A DNA stretch of 8,203 nucleotides from an uncultured bacterium. GTDB lineage: Bacteria > Actinomycetota > UBA4738 > HRBIN12. Below, piece after piece: positions 1-5,827 of this stretch. A model generated the notes under the pieces. The model saw only the letters and a program-made list of their open reading frames with translations. It had not been told where the DNA came from and searched no databases. Within the stretch, counting starts at the first letter, position 1. The number at the start of each line of letters is the position of its first letter. The stretch lies in contig CALGFI010000189.1 in the NCBI GenBank assembly GCA_937881155.1, forward strand, positions 1-8,203. The letters run 5' to 3'. The translations under genes were made by a program, and so were the position numbers.

Positions 1-303
1 CTCGAACGTCAGGTCGGTCGCAATCCCCGACGCCTTCTTGGGCCACGCCACCCACAGCCTCCCGGCAGGAGCGAGGGCGCGGGCGAGCGCGGGGAACCGC
101 CGCCTCAGATCGCTGTGCCGGGTGACGAACAACAGGACGACGTCGAGCGGCGCGCGCACCCGGGCCACGAGCTCGACGCCGTTCGGGATCGGCTGGAGCC
201 GGAACCCGTCCGGGGCCCGCGCGACGAGAACGCGCGAGCCCTCGCGCACGCCGAGCTTCTTCGGCAGCGGCGTCCCCGAATAGTCCCTGTGCGTGTTGGC
301 CAC
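1..303 (-). CDS. DUF3052 family protein, N-terminal part (cut by window edge)
   Basis: Read on the minus strand from a GTG at 303, 101 codons remain open to the window edge. The start MANTHRDYSGTPLPKKLGVR and the later stretch LWVAWPKKASGIATDL (residues 83-98) are the two hallmark blocks of DUF3052, a mostly actinobacterial family of about 130-160 residues, so roughly the last third is missing. Between them are a hydrophobic strand DVVLLFVT (54-61), a basic helix RHSDLRRRFPALARAL (62-77) and the turn APAGRLWVAW. This strand-helix-strand resembles the C-terminal half of a Rossmann or methyltransferase-like fold, but no SAM-binding motif is visible and the function is unknown. There is no Shine-Dalgarno before the GTG; a TACAGT hexamer about 12 bases upstream would suit a near-leaderless message. 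TTG at 306 is an alternative start. The gene is divergent from rsmI. The family call is firm, the function is open. Confidence 0.85.
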   Translation of the reverse strand, partial: MANTHRDYSGTPLPKKLGVREGSRVLVARAPDGFRLQPIPNGVELVARVRAPLDVVLLFVTRHSDLRRRFPALARALAPAGRLWVAWPKKASGIATDLTFE

Positions 304-314
304 CAACGCGTTGG
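295..314. promoter_or_regulatory. Triple GTTGG/CCAAC half-site in divergent spacer
   Basis: GTTGG (295-299), CCAAC (303-307) and GTTGG (310-314) alternate in orientation. The last two form the perfect 12-base palindrome CCAACGCGTTGG (303-314). The cluster covers the start codon of the DUF3052 gene and lies just downstream of its possible -10 (TACAGT, minus strand, 321-316). It could be an operator for the divergent pair. It is short and could be chance in GC-rich DNA, and part of it is constrained by the first codons of the minus-strand gene. Confidence 0.3.
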
Positions 315-378
315 AACTGTACCGACGCGGACAGTTCGAGGGTGTGTCGACGGAAGGCGCGTGGGAGCATCGGTCGCG

Positions 379-1206
379 ATGAGCGGGCGACTGTTCCTCG
401 TCGGCACCCCGATCGGGAACCTCGGCGACATGACCGAACGCGCGAAAGAGACGCTCGCCGGCGTCGACGTCGTCGCGGCCGAGGACACACGTCGCACCGG
501 ACGCCTGCTGTCGCGTTTCGGCATCAAGCGCCCGCTCGTCTCGCTGTTCGAGGGGAACGAAGCTCGCCGAACCGCGGAGCTCCTCACGGGCCTTCGCGAG
601 GGGAAGGACGTCGCGCTCGTCACCGACGCCGGCATGCCGCTGATCTCCGACCCCGGGCACCGGCTCGTTCGCGCGTGCGTCGACGAGGGGATCGACGTCC
701 GCGTCGTACCGGGGCCTTCTGCCGTCACGGCGGGGCTCGCGGTGTCCGGGCTCCCCAGCGACCGGTTCGTATTCGAAGGGTTCCTGCCGAGGAAGGCGGG
801 GGATCGGCGCGAGCGCCTTCGCTCGCTCGCTGACGAGCAGCGGACGATCGTCGTATTCGAGTCGCCCGTCCGGCTCGAGACGCTGCTCCGCGACGTCCTC
901 GAGGAGGTGGGCGACCGTCGGGTGGCGGTCGCGCGCGAGCTCACCAAGTTGCACGAAGAGGTCGTTCGCGGACGTGCTTCCGAGGTCCTCGCGCGGATAG
1001 CAGGGGCCGAACCGAAGGGGGAGGTCGTCGTGGTCATCGAGGGTCGCGCCCGGGGCGACGACGTCGCGCTCGCGGAACTGGTCGTGGAGGCCCGCCGGTT
1101 GGTCGACGACGGGATGCGCAAGCGCGAGGCGGCGTCCAGCGTGGCGAAACGCCACGACGCGAGCGCGAACGCGATCTACGAGGCGCTCATCGGACCGGGG
1201 TCGTAA
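379..1206 (+). CDS. rsmI: 16S rRNA (cytidine(1402)-2'-O)-methyltransferase RsmI
   Basis: RsmI uses SAM to 2'-O-methylate C1402 in the decoding centre of 16S rRNA. The 275-residue product is close to the family length (E. coli 286). Tetrapyrrole-methylase-fold motifs appear in order: LFLVGTPIGNLGD (5-17), AEDTRRT (34-40), the SAM-pocket block TDAGMPLISDPG (82-93) and VPGPSA (110-115), then GLPSDRFVFEGFLPRK. The C-terminal 40 residues (RKREAASSVAKRH and beyond) form the small helical RsmI tail. Where many relatives have a His-rich HEHNE-type motif, this one has FEGNEA. The frame is open upstream to about 115, but homology begins just after ATG 379, which has a weak GGGAG (363-367) eleven bases before it; GTG 361 is a less likely start. 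The gene is divergent from DUF3052 and 35 bp before metG, so both may share a transcript. Confidence 0.95.
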   Translation: MSGRLFLVGTPIGNLGDMTERAKETLAGVDVVAAEDTRRTGRLLSRFGIKRPLVSLFEGNEARRTAELLTGLREGKDVALVTDAGMPLISDPGHRLVRACVDEGIDVRVVPGPSAVTAGLAVSGLPSDRFVFEGFLPRKAGDRRERLRSLADEQRTIVVFESPVRLETLLRDVLEEVGDRRVAVARELTKLHEEVVRGRASEVLARIAGAEPKGEVVVVIEGRARGDDVALAELVVEARRLVDDGMRKREAASSVAKRHDASANAIYEALIGPGS

Positions 1207-1237
1207 CCACCCGCGCGGACGGTTCGAACGCCTCGGC

Positions 1238-1243
1238 TACCAT
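1238..1243 (+). promoter_or_regulatory. Possible -10 element for metG
   Basis: TACCAT fits the TAnnnT pattern of actinobacterial housekeeping promoters. Its last base is ten bases before the ATG at 1254, which would give a nearly leaderless metG message from that second ATG. No convincing -35 is visible, and read-through from rsmI is possible. Confidence 0.25.
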
Positions 1244-2786
1244 GGCTCCCTCCATGGGCCGAGACGTCTTCTACATCACCACGCCGATCTACTACCCGAA
1301 CGACGTTCCCCACATCGGCCACGCCTACAACGCCGTTGCCACCGACTTCATCGCCCGGTACCACCGGCTGCGCGGTGAGGAGGTGTTCCACCTCACCGGG
1401 ACGGACGAGCACGGCCTGAAGATCCAGCGCGCCGCCGAGGCGGCGGGGATGGAGCCGAAGGCGTGGGTCGACCAGATGGAGCCGCGCTGGCGCGAGGTCT
1501 GGGCTCGCCTGGACATCGCCTACGACGACTACATCCGCACGACGGAGCCTCGCCACGTCACCGCCGTCCAGCGGATGCTGCGGGCGGTCCACGACAACGG
1601 CCGTGACGACATCTACCTCGGCCTCTACGAGGGCCTGTATTGCGTCTCGTGCGAGCTGTACTACACGGAGGACGAGCTCATCGACGGCAAGTGCCCGATC
1701 CACGGCCGGCCCGTCGAGCACGTCCGCGAGGAGAACTACTTCTTCCGGCTTTCCGCGTACACCGATCGTTTGCTCGCGTGGTACGGGGAGGACCCCTCCC
1801 GGATCGAACCGGAGACGCGACGCAACGAGGTCCTCTCGCTCATCAGGGGCGGGCTCCAGGACTTCTCCATCAGCAGGACCAACTTCGACTGGGGCATCCC
1901 GTTGCCCTGGGATCCGAACCACGTCTGCTACGTCTGGTTCGACGCCCTCACGAACTACATCACCGCCGCGGGCTACGGCAGCGACGAGGGGCGGTTCGCG
2001 CGCGTGTGGCCGGCGAACATCCACCTGATCGGCAAGGACATCCTCCGGCAGCACGCCGTCTACTGGCCGGCCATGCTGATGGCCGGCGGTGTCGAGCCGC
2101 CTCGCCAGGTGTGGGCCCACGGTTTCCTGACCGTCGGCGGGAAGAAGATGTCCAAGTCGAACGCCACCGGCATCCACCCGTTCGAGCTGCTCGACCACTT
2201 CGGCGTCGACTCCTACCGGTACTACTTCATGCGGGAGATTCAGTTCGGCCAGGACGGGAGCTTCTCGTGGGAGTCGATGGTCGACCGCCACAACGCCGAC
2301 CTGGCGAACGGGTTGGGGAACCTGGCCAGTCGAGTACTGGCCATGCTCGGCTCCTACTTCGACGGCGTCGTTCCGGCGACTCCCGGTGACGACAGCGACC
2401 TGCCCAAGGTGATCGAGGAGTCCCGCCGCAGGTATGACGAGCTGATGGGCACGCTCGCCCTCGGCTCGGCGCTCACGGCCGTTTGGGACATCGTCGGGCG
2501 TGCGAACCAGTACCTCGTCGAGCGCGAGCCGTGGAAGATCGCCAAGGACGACGGGCGCCGGGACGAGCTCGCGGCGGTCCTCTATACAGCCGCCGAGACG
2601 CTCCGGATCCTCGCGGTGTTGATCTCGCCGATCATGCCGAATGCGGCCGCCGCGCTCTGGACGCAACTGGGGATCGGCGAGCCGCTCGACGCACAGCGGC
2701 TGCCTCACGCCGCGCGGTGGGGCGGACTCGCGCCGGGGACACGGACGTCGAAGGGGGACGCGCTGTTCCCGCGTCTCGACTCCTGA
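1242..2786 (+). CDS. metG: Methionyl-tRNA synthetase
   Basis: A cytosolic class I synthetase that charges initiator and elongator tRNA-Met. The 514-residue product matches the short actinobacterial form (M. tuberculosis about 519) and lacks the C-terminal tRNA-binding domain of the 677-residue E. coli enzyme. The Rossmann signature HIGH is at 24-27 and the KMSKS loop is complete at 302-306. A zinc knuckle inside the connective peptide has Cys134, Cys137, Cys151 and His154, the same C-x2-C-x13-C-x2-H spacing as I recall for the Thermus enzyme, i.e. the single-knuckle type. VWFDALTNYI supplies the methionine-pocket region and the C-terminal third is the helical anticodon-binding domain. Two in-frame ATGs, 1242 and 1254, are both possible; the second starts MGRDVFYITTPIYYPN, close to where homologues begin, and gives 510 residues. 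Neither has a Shine-Dalgarno. Confidence 0.97.
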   Translation: MAPSMGRDVFYITTPIYYPNDVPHIGHAYNAVATDFIARYHRLRGEEVFHLTGTDEHGLKIQRAAEAAGMEPKAWVDQMEPRWREVWARLDIAYDDYIRTTEPRHVTAVQRMLRAVHDNGRDDIYLGLYEGLYCVSCELYYTEDELIDGKCPIHGRPVEHVREENYFFRLSAYTDRLLAWYGEDPSRIEPETRRNEVLSLIRGGLQDFSISRTNFDWGIPLPWDPNHVCYVWFDALTNYITAAGYGSDEGRFARVWPANIHLIGKDILRQHAVYWPAMLMAGGVEPPRQVWAHGFLTVGGKKMSKSNATGIHPFELLDHFGVDSYRYYFMREIQFGQDGSFSWESMVDRHNADLANGLGNLASRVLAMLGSYFDGVVPATPGDDSDLPKVIEESRRRYDELMGTLALGSALTAVWDIVGRANQYLVEREPWKIAKDDGRRDELAAVLYTAAETLRILAVLISPIMPNAAAALWTQLGIGEPLDAQRLPHAARWGGLAPGTRTSKGDALFPRLDS

Positions 2787-2903
2787 GTGAAGGTTGTCGC
2801 GCTCACGTTTCACGTGCGACCCATGCCCTCGAGTGGCGGTACACATCGGGCGCGTTCGTGACGCCGGGCGCCGACCGATCCTTCGAGTAGCCGTCGAGGA
2901 ACC
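2787..2903. other. metG-tatD intergenic gap with weak hairpin
   Basis: This 117-bp gap has no credible gene. A stem of GTCGCGC (2796-2802) with GTGCGAC (2814-2820), one G-U pair and an 11-base loop, lies just after the metG stop. There is no T tract, so it is at best a weak or Rho-assisted terminator or a processing hairpin. TACACA near 2839 could be a -10 for tatD, without a recognisable -35. Confidence 0.3.
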
Positions 2904-3713
2904 GTGACCGAGGTTGCTCGTCCCGACGCCAACCCTGCACTCGGACTGAAGACGTCCGCGATCGATACGCACTGCCACCTTTTCTTGATCGAGCGCGACC
3001 CTGCCGATGTGCTGTCGGAGGCGCGGGGAGCCGGCGTCGAGCGCATCGTTTGCCCGGGTATCGACCTCGGCTCGAGCCGTCTCGCCGTCGAACTCGCCGA
3101 GTCCTTGGACGGCGTGTTCGCGACCGCGGGAACCCACCCGCATGAGGCGTCCGGGTTCGACCTGGAAGCCGCGGCCCGGACCGCGGACCTCCTGGCGCTC
3201 GAGCGCGTCGTCGCGGTGGGCGAGTGCGGGCTCGACTTCTTCCGCATGCGATCTCCGCGAGAGGACCAGATACGAGCGCTCCGAGTGCACGCGCGTCTTG
3301 CTCGTGAGGCTCGCCTGCCGATGGTCGTTCACGTTCGTGACGCGTGGGACGACGTCCTTCGAGTCCTCGATGAGAGTGAAGTCCACGACGTCGTGCTTCA
3401 CTGCTTCACCGGCGACGTCGCCACCGCGCGCGCGTGCGCCTCGCGCGGCTGGTACCTCTCGTTCGCGGGAAACGTGACGTACCCGAAGAACGCCAACATC
3501 CGCGACGCCGCGGCTGCGATCCCCCTGGATCAACTGTTGGTCGAGACCGACAGCCCGTTCCTCGCGCCACAGCGGCTCCGAGGTCGCGACAACGCGCCGG
3601 CCAACGTCGTCGACGTGATCGAGACGGTCGCCACCGCCCGCGGCGAGGCCGTCGAGGAGGTCCGCGCCGCCACTCTCGCCAACGCGTTCGCCGTTTTTCC
3701 CCGACTTCGCTAG
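2904..3713 (+). CDS. tatD: TatD family metal-dependent hydrolase (putative DNase)
   Basis: A TIM-barrel amidohydrolase-like enzyme; TatD relatives are two-metal, Mg-dependent 3'-5' exonucleases linked to DNA repair and quality control, but the physiological substrate in actinobacteria is unsettled. The 269 residues are of typical length. Metal and catalytic signatures are all present: DTHCHL with His23 and His25, GECGLDFF with Glu107 and Asp111, HVRDAWDD with His143, HCFTG with His166, and ETDSPFLAPQ with Asp216, followed by the R-G-R-x-N-x-P loop. The GTG start at 2904 is the only start before the first metal motif; GAGGA (2896-2900) is three bases before it, an unusually short spacing. The first 18 residues are a non-conserved lead. 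The position between metG and the rpfB-type gene is the standard actinobacterial one. Confidence 0.95.
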   Translation: MTEVARPDANPALGLKTSAIDTHCHLFLIERDPADVLSEARGAGVERIVCPGIDLGSSRLAVELAESLDGVFATAGTHPHEASGFDLEAAARTADLLALERVVAVGECGLDFFRMRSPREDQIRALRVHARLAREARLPMVVHVRDAWDDVLRVLDESEVHDVVLHCFTGDVATARACASRGWYLSFAGNVTYPKNANIRDAAAAIPLDQLLVETDSPFLAPQRLRGRDNAPANVVDVIETVATARGEAVEEVRAATLANAFAVFPRLR

Positions 3714-3780
3714 CGGTTTCCACACCTTCGAGGGAGTTTCACCCACTGGATCCAGGGCAATACCGGTCGCGACCTGCGGT

Positions 3781-3801
3781 CTTTCAAGTTTGCCTTGAAG
3801 G
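3781..3801. promoter_or_regulatory. Inverted repeat overlapping a putative -35
   Basis: TTCAAG (3783-3788) and CTTGAA (3794-3799) form a perfect 6-bp inverted repeat around a 5-base spacer, extendable to 8 bp with one G-U pair. It overlaps the proposed -35 (3790-3795) of the following operon, a good position for a repressor site. As RNA it would be a weak A/T-rich hairpin downstream of tatD with no T tract, so termination is less likely. Confidence 0.4.
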
Positions 3802-3819
3802 TTGAGGGTTTGATACGGT
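3790..3819 (+). promoter_or_regulatory. Putative promoter of the RlpA-domain gene/ksgA/ispE operon
   Basis: TTGCCT (3790-3795) and TACGGT (3814-3819), 18 bp apart, make a reasonable sigma-70-type pair; the -10 fits TAnnnT. Transcription would begin near 3826 and give a leader of about 70 bases that contains the whole structured region upstream of the ATG at 3898. This is inferred from hexamers and spacing only. Confidence 0.45.
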
Positions 3820-3835
3820 CCTCGCGCTCGCCCTA

Positions 3836-3891
3836 GGAGGCTTCGGTACCGGCCCCGGCCGCTTCCCCCCGGAGCCTTCCTTCATAGGAGG
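3836..3891 (+). promoter_or_regulatory. Structured 5' leader with two mutually exclusive helices
   Basis: Helix A pairs 3836-3846 (GGAGGCTTCGG) with 3869-3879 (CCGGAGCCTTC) as 11 continuous pairs including two G-U, with a 22-base C-rich loop. Helix B pairs CTTCCT (3876-3881) with the Shine-Dalgarno AGGAGG (3886-3891) as six pairs including one G-U, with loop TCAT. Both use 3876-3879, so they exclude each other: A leaves the ribosome site free and B buries it. A second AGGAGG at 3835-3840 lies in the 5' arm of A and could also pair with CTTCCT. No known ligand-binding core is recognised and no T tract follows, so control, if real, would be translational. The M. tuberculosis rpfB operon leader is reported to be an RNA switch; homology is not shown. 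Confidence 0.4.
3886..3891 (+). promoter_or_regulatory. Strong ribosome binding site of the RlpA-domain gene
   Basis: AGGAGG lies six bases before the ATG at 3898. It is the strongest Shine-Dalgarno in the window, where most genes have weak or no sites, and it fixes this start. It can pair with CTTCCT just upstream. Confidence 0.8.
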
Positions 3892-3897
3892 AGTGGC

Positions 3898-4986
3898 ATG
3901 CCGGTGCGACCCTCGCGGGTCCGGAGGCTCCGGACTCGCAAGGCGGTGGGGAACGCGGCCCTGACGGGCGCAGCCATTGTGCTCGCCGTCGGGTACGTCG
4001 CTGTCCAGAAGACCGTGACGTTGGTGGTCGAAGGGGAGCCTGAGGTGGTTCGAACGATGAGCGCAAACGTCGGCGAGCTCCTCGACACCGAGGGCGTGGT
4101 GATCGGTTCCGGCGATGTCGTGACGCCTCCGGAGGCGACTCCCCTTTCGGACGGCATGACGGTTCAGGTGGATCACTTTGCGGAAGGGTTCGTCGCTCCC
4201 GCACGGGGTGTGGGGGTCTGGGTGATGGATGGGGTGCCGGGGCCGCTCGGATCGAACGCGGCTCGAAGCACCGAGATGATGTTCTCTGCGGGTTACCCGG
4301 CCGGAAGGTCGGAGGTGGTGGCCGCGCGCGTCGTGGTGATGGGGAAGGACCACGACGTGCTCACGAACGCCCCCTCCGTCGGCAAGCTCCTCTCGGCCAT
4401 GGGGATCGAGCCCGACCGGTGGGACCGCGTCCAACCATCACCCAAGACCCCCCTTCAACGGAACATGCAGGTTCGGTTCACCGCGATCGATTACAGGATC
4501 AACGAGGTTGAAGTTCCGATTCCGTTTACCACCTACACGTCGCGCTCGAACGACGTCGCGCCCAGCGAGGTTCAGATGGTTCGCGCCGGCGTGAATGGCC
4601 TGATGTTGGAGCGCTACGAGGTCAAGCTCGTGAACGGCGAGCCTTACACCCGTACGCTGCTTTCGCGGGAGGTGGTGCGTGAGGCGGTCGCGGCAAAGCG
4701 GATCATCGGCCGAGAGCGCGCCGTCCCGACCACGGACCATGAGACGCAGGTCGGCGAGGCCAGCTGGTACTCGTTCGCGCCGGGCGACGGACTGACCGCG
4801 GCGCACCCGTGGTTGCCGTTCGGTACGGTGGTCAGGGTCACGAACATCGCGAACGGCAACTCGGTCACGGTGGAGATCAACGATCGCGGACCCTTCGGTG
4901 GACGCATCATCGACCTCAGTGAAGAGGCGTTCGCCAGCATCGCCCACCTCGGTGAGGGCGTCTGCCAGGTCCGGCTCGTCTGGTAA
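3898..4986 (+). CDS. Membrane-anchored DUF348/G5/RlpA-domain cell-wall protein (RpfB-position paralogue)
   Basis: Probably an extracytoplasmic peptidoglycan-acting protein of 362 residues. A basic N-terminus (R4-K15) precedes one membrane segment or uncleaved signal anchor (about 17-36). Then come a DUF348 domain (about 38-92), an unassigned linker, a second DUF348-like unit (about 138-198), a G5 domain (about 200-272) and a C-terminal RlpA-type double-psi beta-barrel (286-362). The barrel shows GEASWY, AAHPWLPFGT, VRVTNIANGNSV, EINDRGPF and GRIIDLS; His303 and Asp329, 26 apart, sit where the conserved His/Asp pair of RlpA lytic transglycosylases lies. Actinobacterial RpfB has the same N-terminal DUF348/G5 plan but ends in an Rpf lysozyme-like domain, absent here. 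The segment between ASWY and AAH is shorter than in proteobacterial RlpA. Activity is inferred; a binding-only role is possible. Confidence 0.9.
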   Translation: MPVRPSRVRRLRTRKAVGNAALTGAAIVLAVGYVAVQKTVTLVVEGEPEVVRTMSANVGELLDTEGVVIGSGDVVTPPEATPLSDGMTVQVDHFAEGFVAPARGVGVWVMDGVPGPLGSNAARSTEMMFSAGYPAGRSEVVAARVVVMGKDHDVLTNAPSVGKLLSAMGIEPDRWDRVQPSPKTPLQRNMQVRFTAIDYRINEVEVPIPFTTYTSRSNDVAPSEVQMVRAGVNGLMLERYEVKLVNGEPYTRTLLSREVVREAVAAKRIIGRERAVPTTDHETQVGEASWYSFAPGDGLTAAHPWLPFGTVVRVTNIANGNSVTVEINDRGPFGGRIIDLSEEAFASIAHLGEGVCQVRLVW

Positions 4987-5827
4987 CGCGCTCGGGCGTT
5001 CAGCCCTTCGCGCCCTCGCCGCTCGTCACGGGATCACTCCGTCGAAGGCGCTCGGACAACACTTCCTGGCCGACCCGAACCTCGCGCGTGCGATCGTCGC
5101 GGACGCCGGCGTGGGCGCGGGCGACCGAGTCCTGGAGATCGGCGCCGGGCTCGGCTCGCTCACGGTCGCGCTCGCGGAAGCCGGCGCGAACGTCCTCGCC
5201 ATCGAGTTCGACCGCCGTCTCGTTCCCGCGCTCCGCGACGTGGTGGCCGGATGGCCCTCCGTCCGGGTGGAGGAGATCGACGCGATGCACGCGGACTGGC
5301 ACGCGCTCCTCGGCGAGGGCGTGTGGCGGATGGTGTCGAACCTTCCGTACAACGTGTCCGTGCCGCTCGTGGTCGACCTCGTTGAGGGTGTCCCGGCGAT
5401 CGACCGGTTCCTCGTGATGGTCCAGCGAGAGGTCGGGGATCGGTTCGTCGCCTCTCCCGGAGAGGACGGATTCGGCCCGGTCACGCTTCGGATCGCGTAC
5501 CGCGCCGACGCCGAGATCGTCCGGCGCGTTTCGGCCGGCGTGTTCTGGCCGACCCCGAACGTGGATTCCGTCCTGGTGCGGATCGAGCGGCGTGCCCCGC
5601 GCGTCGATGTCGATCCGGTTGCGCTGTTCCGCGTGATCGACGCCGGGTTCGCCGAGCGCCGCAAGACGATGGCCAACGCGCTCAGGCGGCTGGGACTCGA
5701 TGCGGCCGGTGCTGCCGCCGTGCTACGGCGGTGTGACATCGATCCGTCCGCTCGAGCGGAGGGATTGTCGCTGGACGAGTTCGCTTCCGTCGCCGATGCG
5801 ATGCTTGGGACGGGGTGGCGGCCGTGA
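4952..5827 (+). CDS. rsmA: 16S rRNA (adenine(1518)-N6/adenine(1519)-N6)-dimethyltransferase
   Basis: RsmA (KsgA) dimethylates the two adjacent adenines of the 3'-terminal hairpin of 16S rRNA late in small-subunit assembly; its loss usually gives kasugamycin resistance. Counted from GTG 4952, the product has 291 residues. Motifs are GITPSKALGQHFLADPN, the SAM loop EIGAGLGSLTVAL (Glu62 to Gly68 and on), the catalytic NLPYN (130-134), MVQREVGDRF, and the C-terminal SAGVFWPTPNVDSVLVRIE and ERRKTMANALRR. The start is uncertain: no ATG, GTG or TTG occurs in frame between 4952 and the homologous region, so the gene must overlap the previous one by at least 35 bases. GTG 4919 and 4898 would lengthen it. 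None has a Shine-Dalgarno. Translation is probably coupled to the gene before it and to ispE after it. Confidence 0.95.
   Translation: MRASARSGSSGNALGRSALRALAARHGITPSKALGQHFLADPNLARAIVADAGVGAGDRVLEIGAGLGSLTVALAEAGANVLAIEFDRRLVPALRDVVAGWPSVRVEEIDAMHADWHALLGEGVWRMVSNLPYNVSVPLVVDLVEGVPAIDRFLVMVQREVGDRFVASPGEDGFGPVTLRIAYRADAEIVRRVSAGVFWPTPNVDSVLVRIERRAPRVDVDPVALFRVIDAGFAERRKTMANALRRLGLDAAGAAAVLRRCDIDPSARAEGLSLDEFASVADAMLGTGWRP

Noticed and set aside
38..283. A plus-strand frame of 81 codons at the left edge
   Set aside because: The opposite strand of the same bases encodes the conserved DUF3052 protein; the plus-strand translation is Arg/Ser/Thr-rich with no homology I recognise.
1207..1241. A T-box or other leader regulating metG
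   Set aside because: The spacer is only 35 bases, with no T-box motif, specifier loop or terminator.
2796..2820. Intrinsic terminator after metG
   Set aside because: The stem is only seven pairs with one G-U and an 11-base loop, and no T tract follows.
1176..3746. An 856-codon open frame on the minus strand antisense to metG and tatD
   Set aside because: It lies exactly opposite two complete, motif-bearing genes, its translation is low-complexity and rich in Arg, Val, Asp and Gly with no recognisable domain, and such long antisense frames are an expected effect of GC-rich third positions.
3714..3897. A c-di-AMP (ydaO-type) riboswitch before the cell-wall gene
   Set aside because: Such switches precede some actinobacterial rpf genes, but the conserved core blocks are not found and the likely leader is only about 70 bases, too short for that class.
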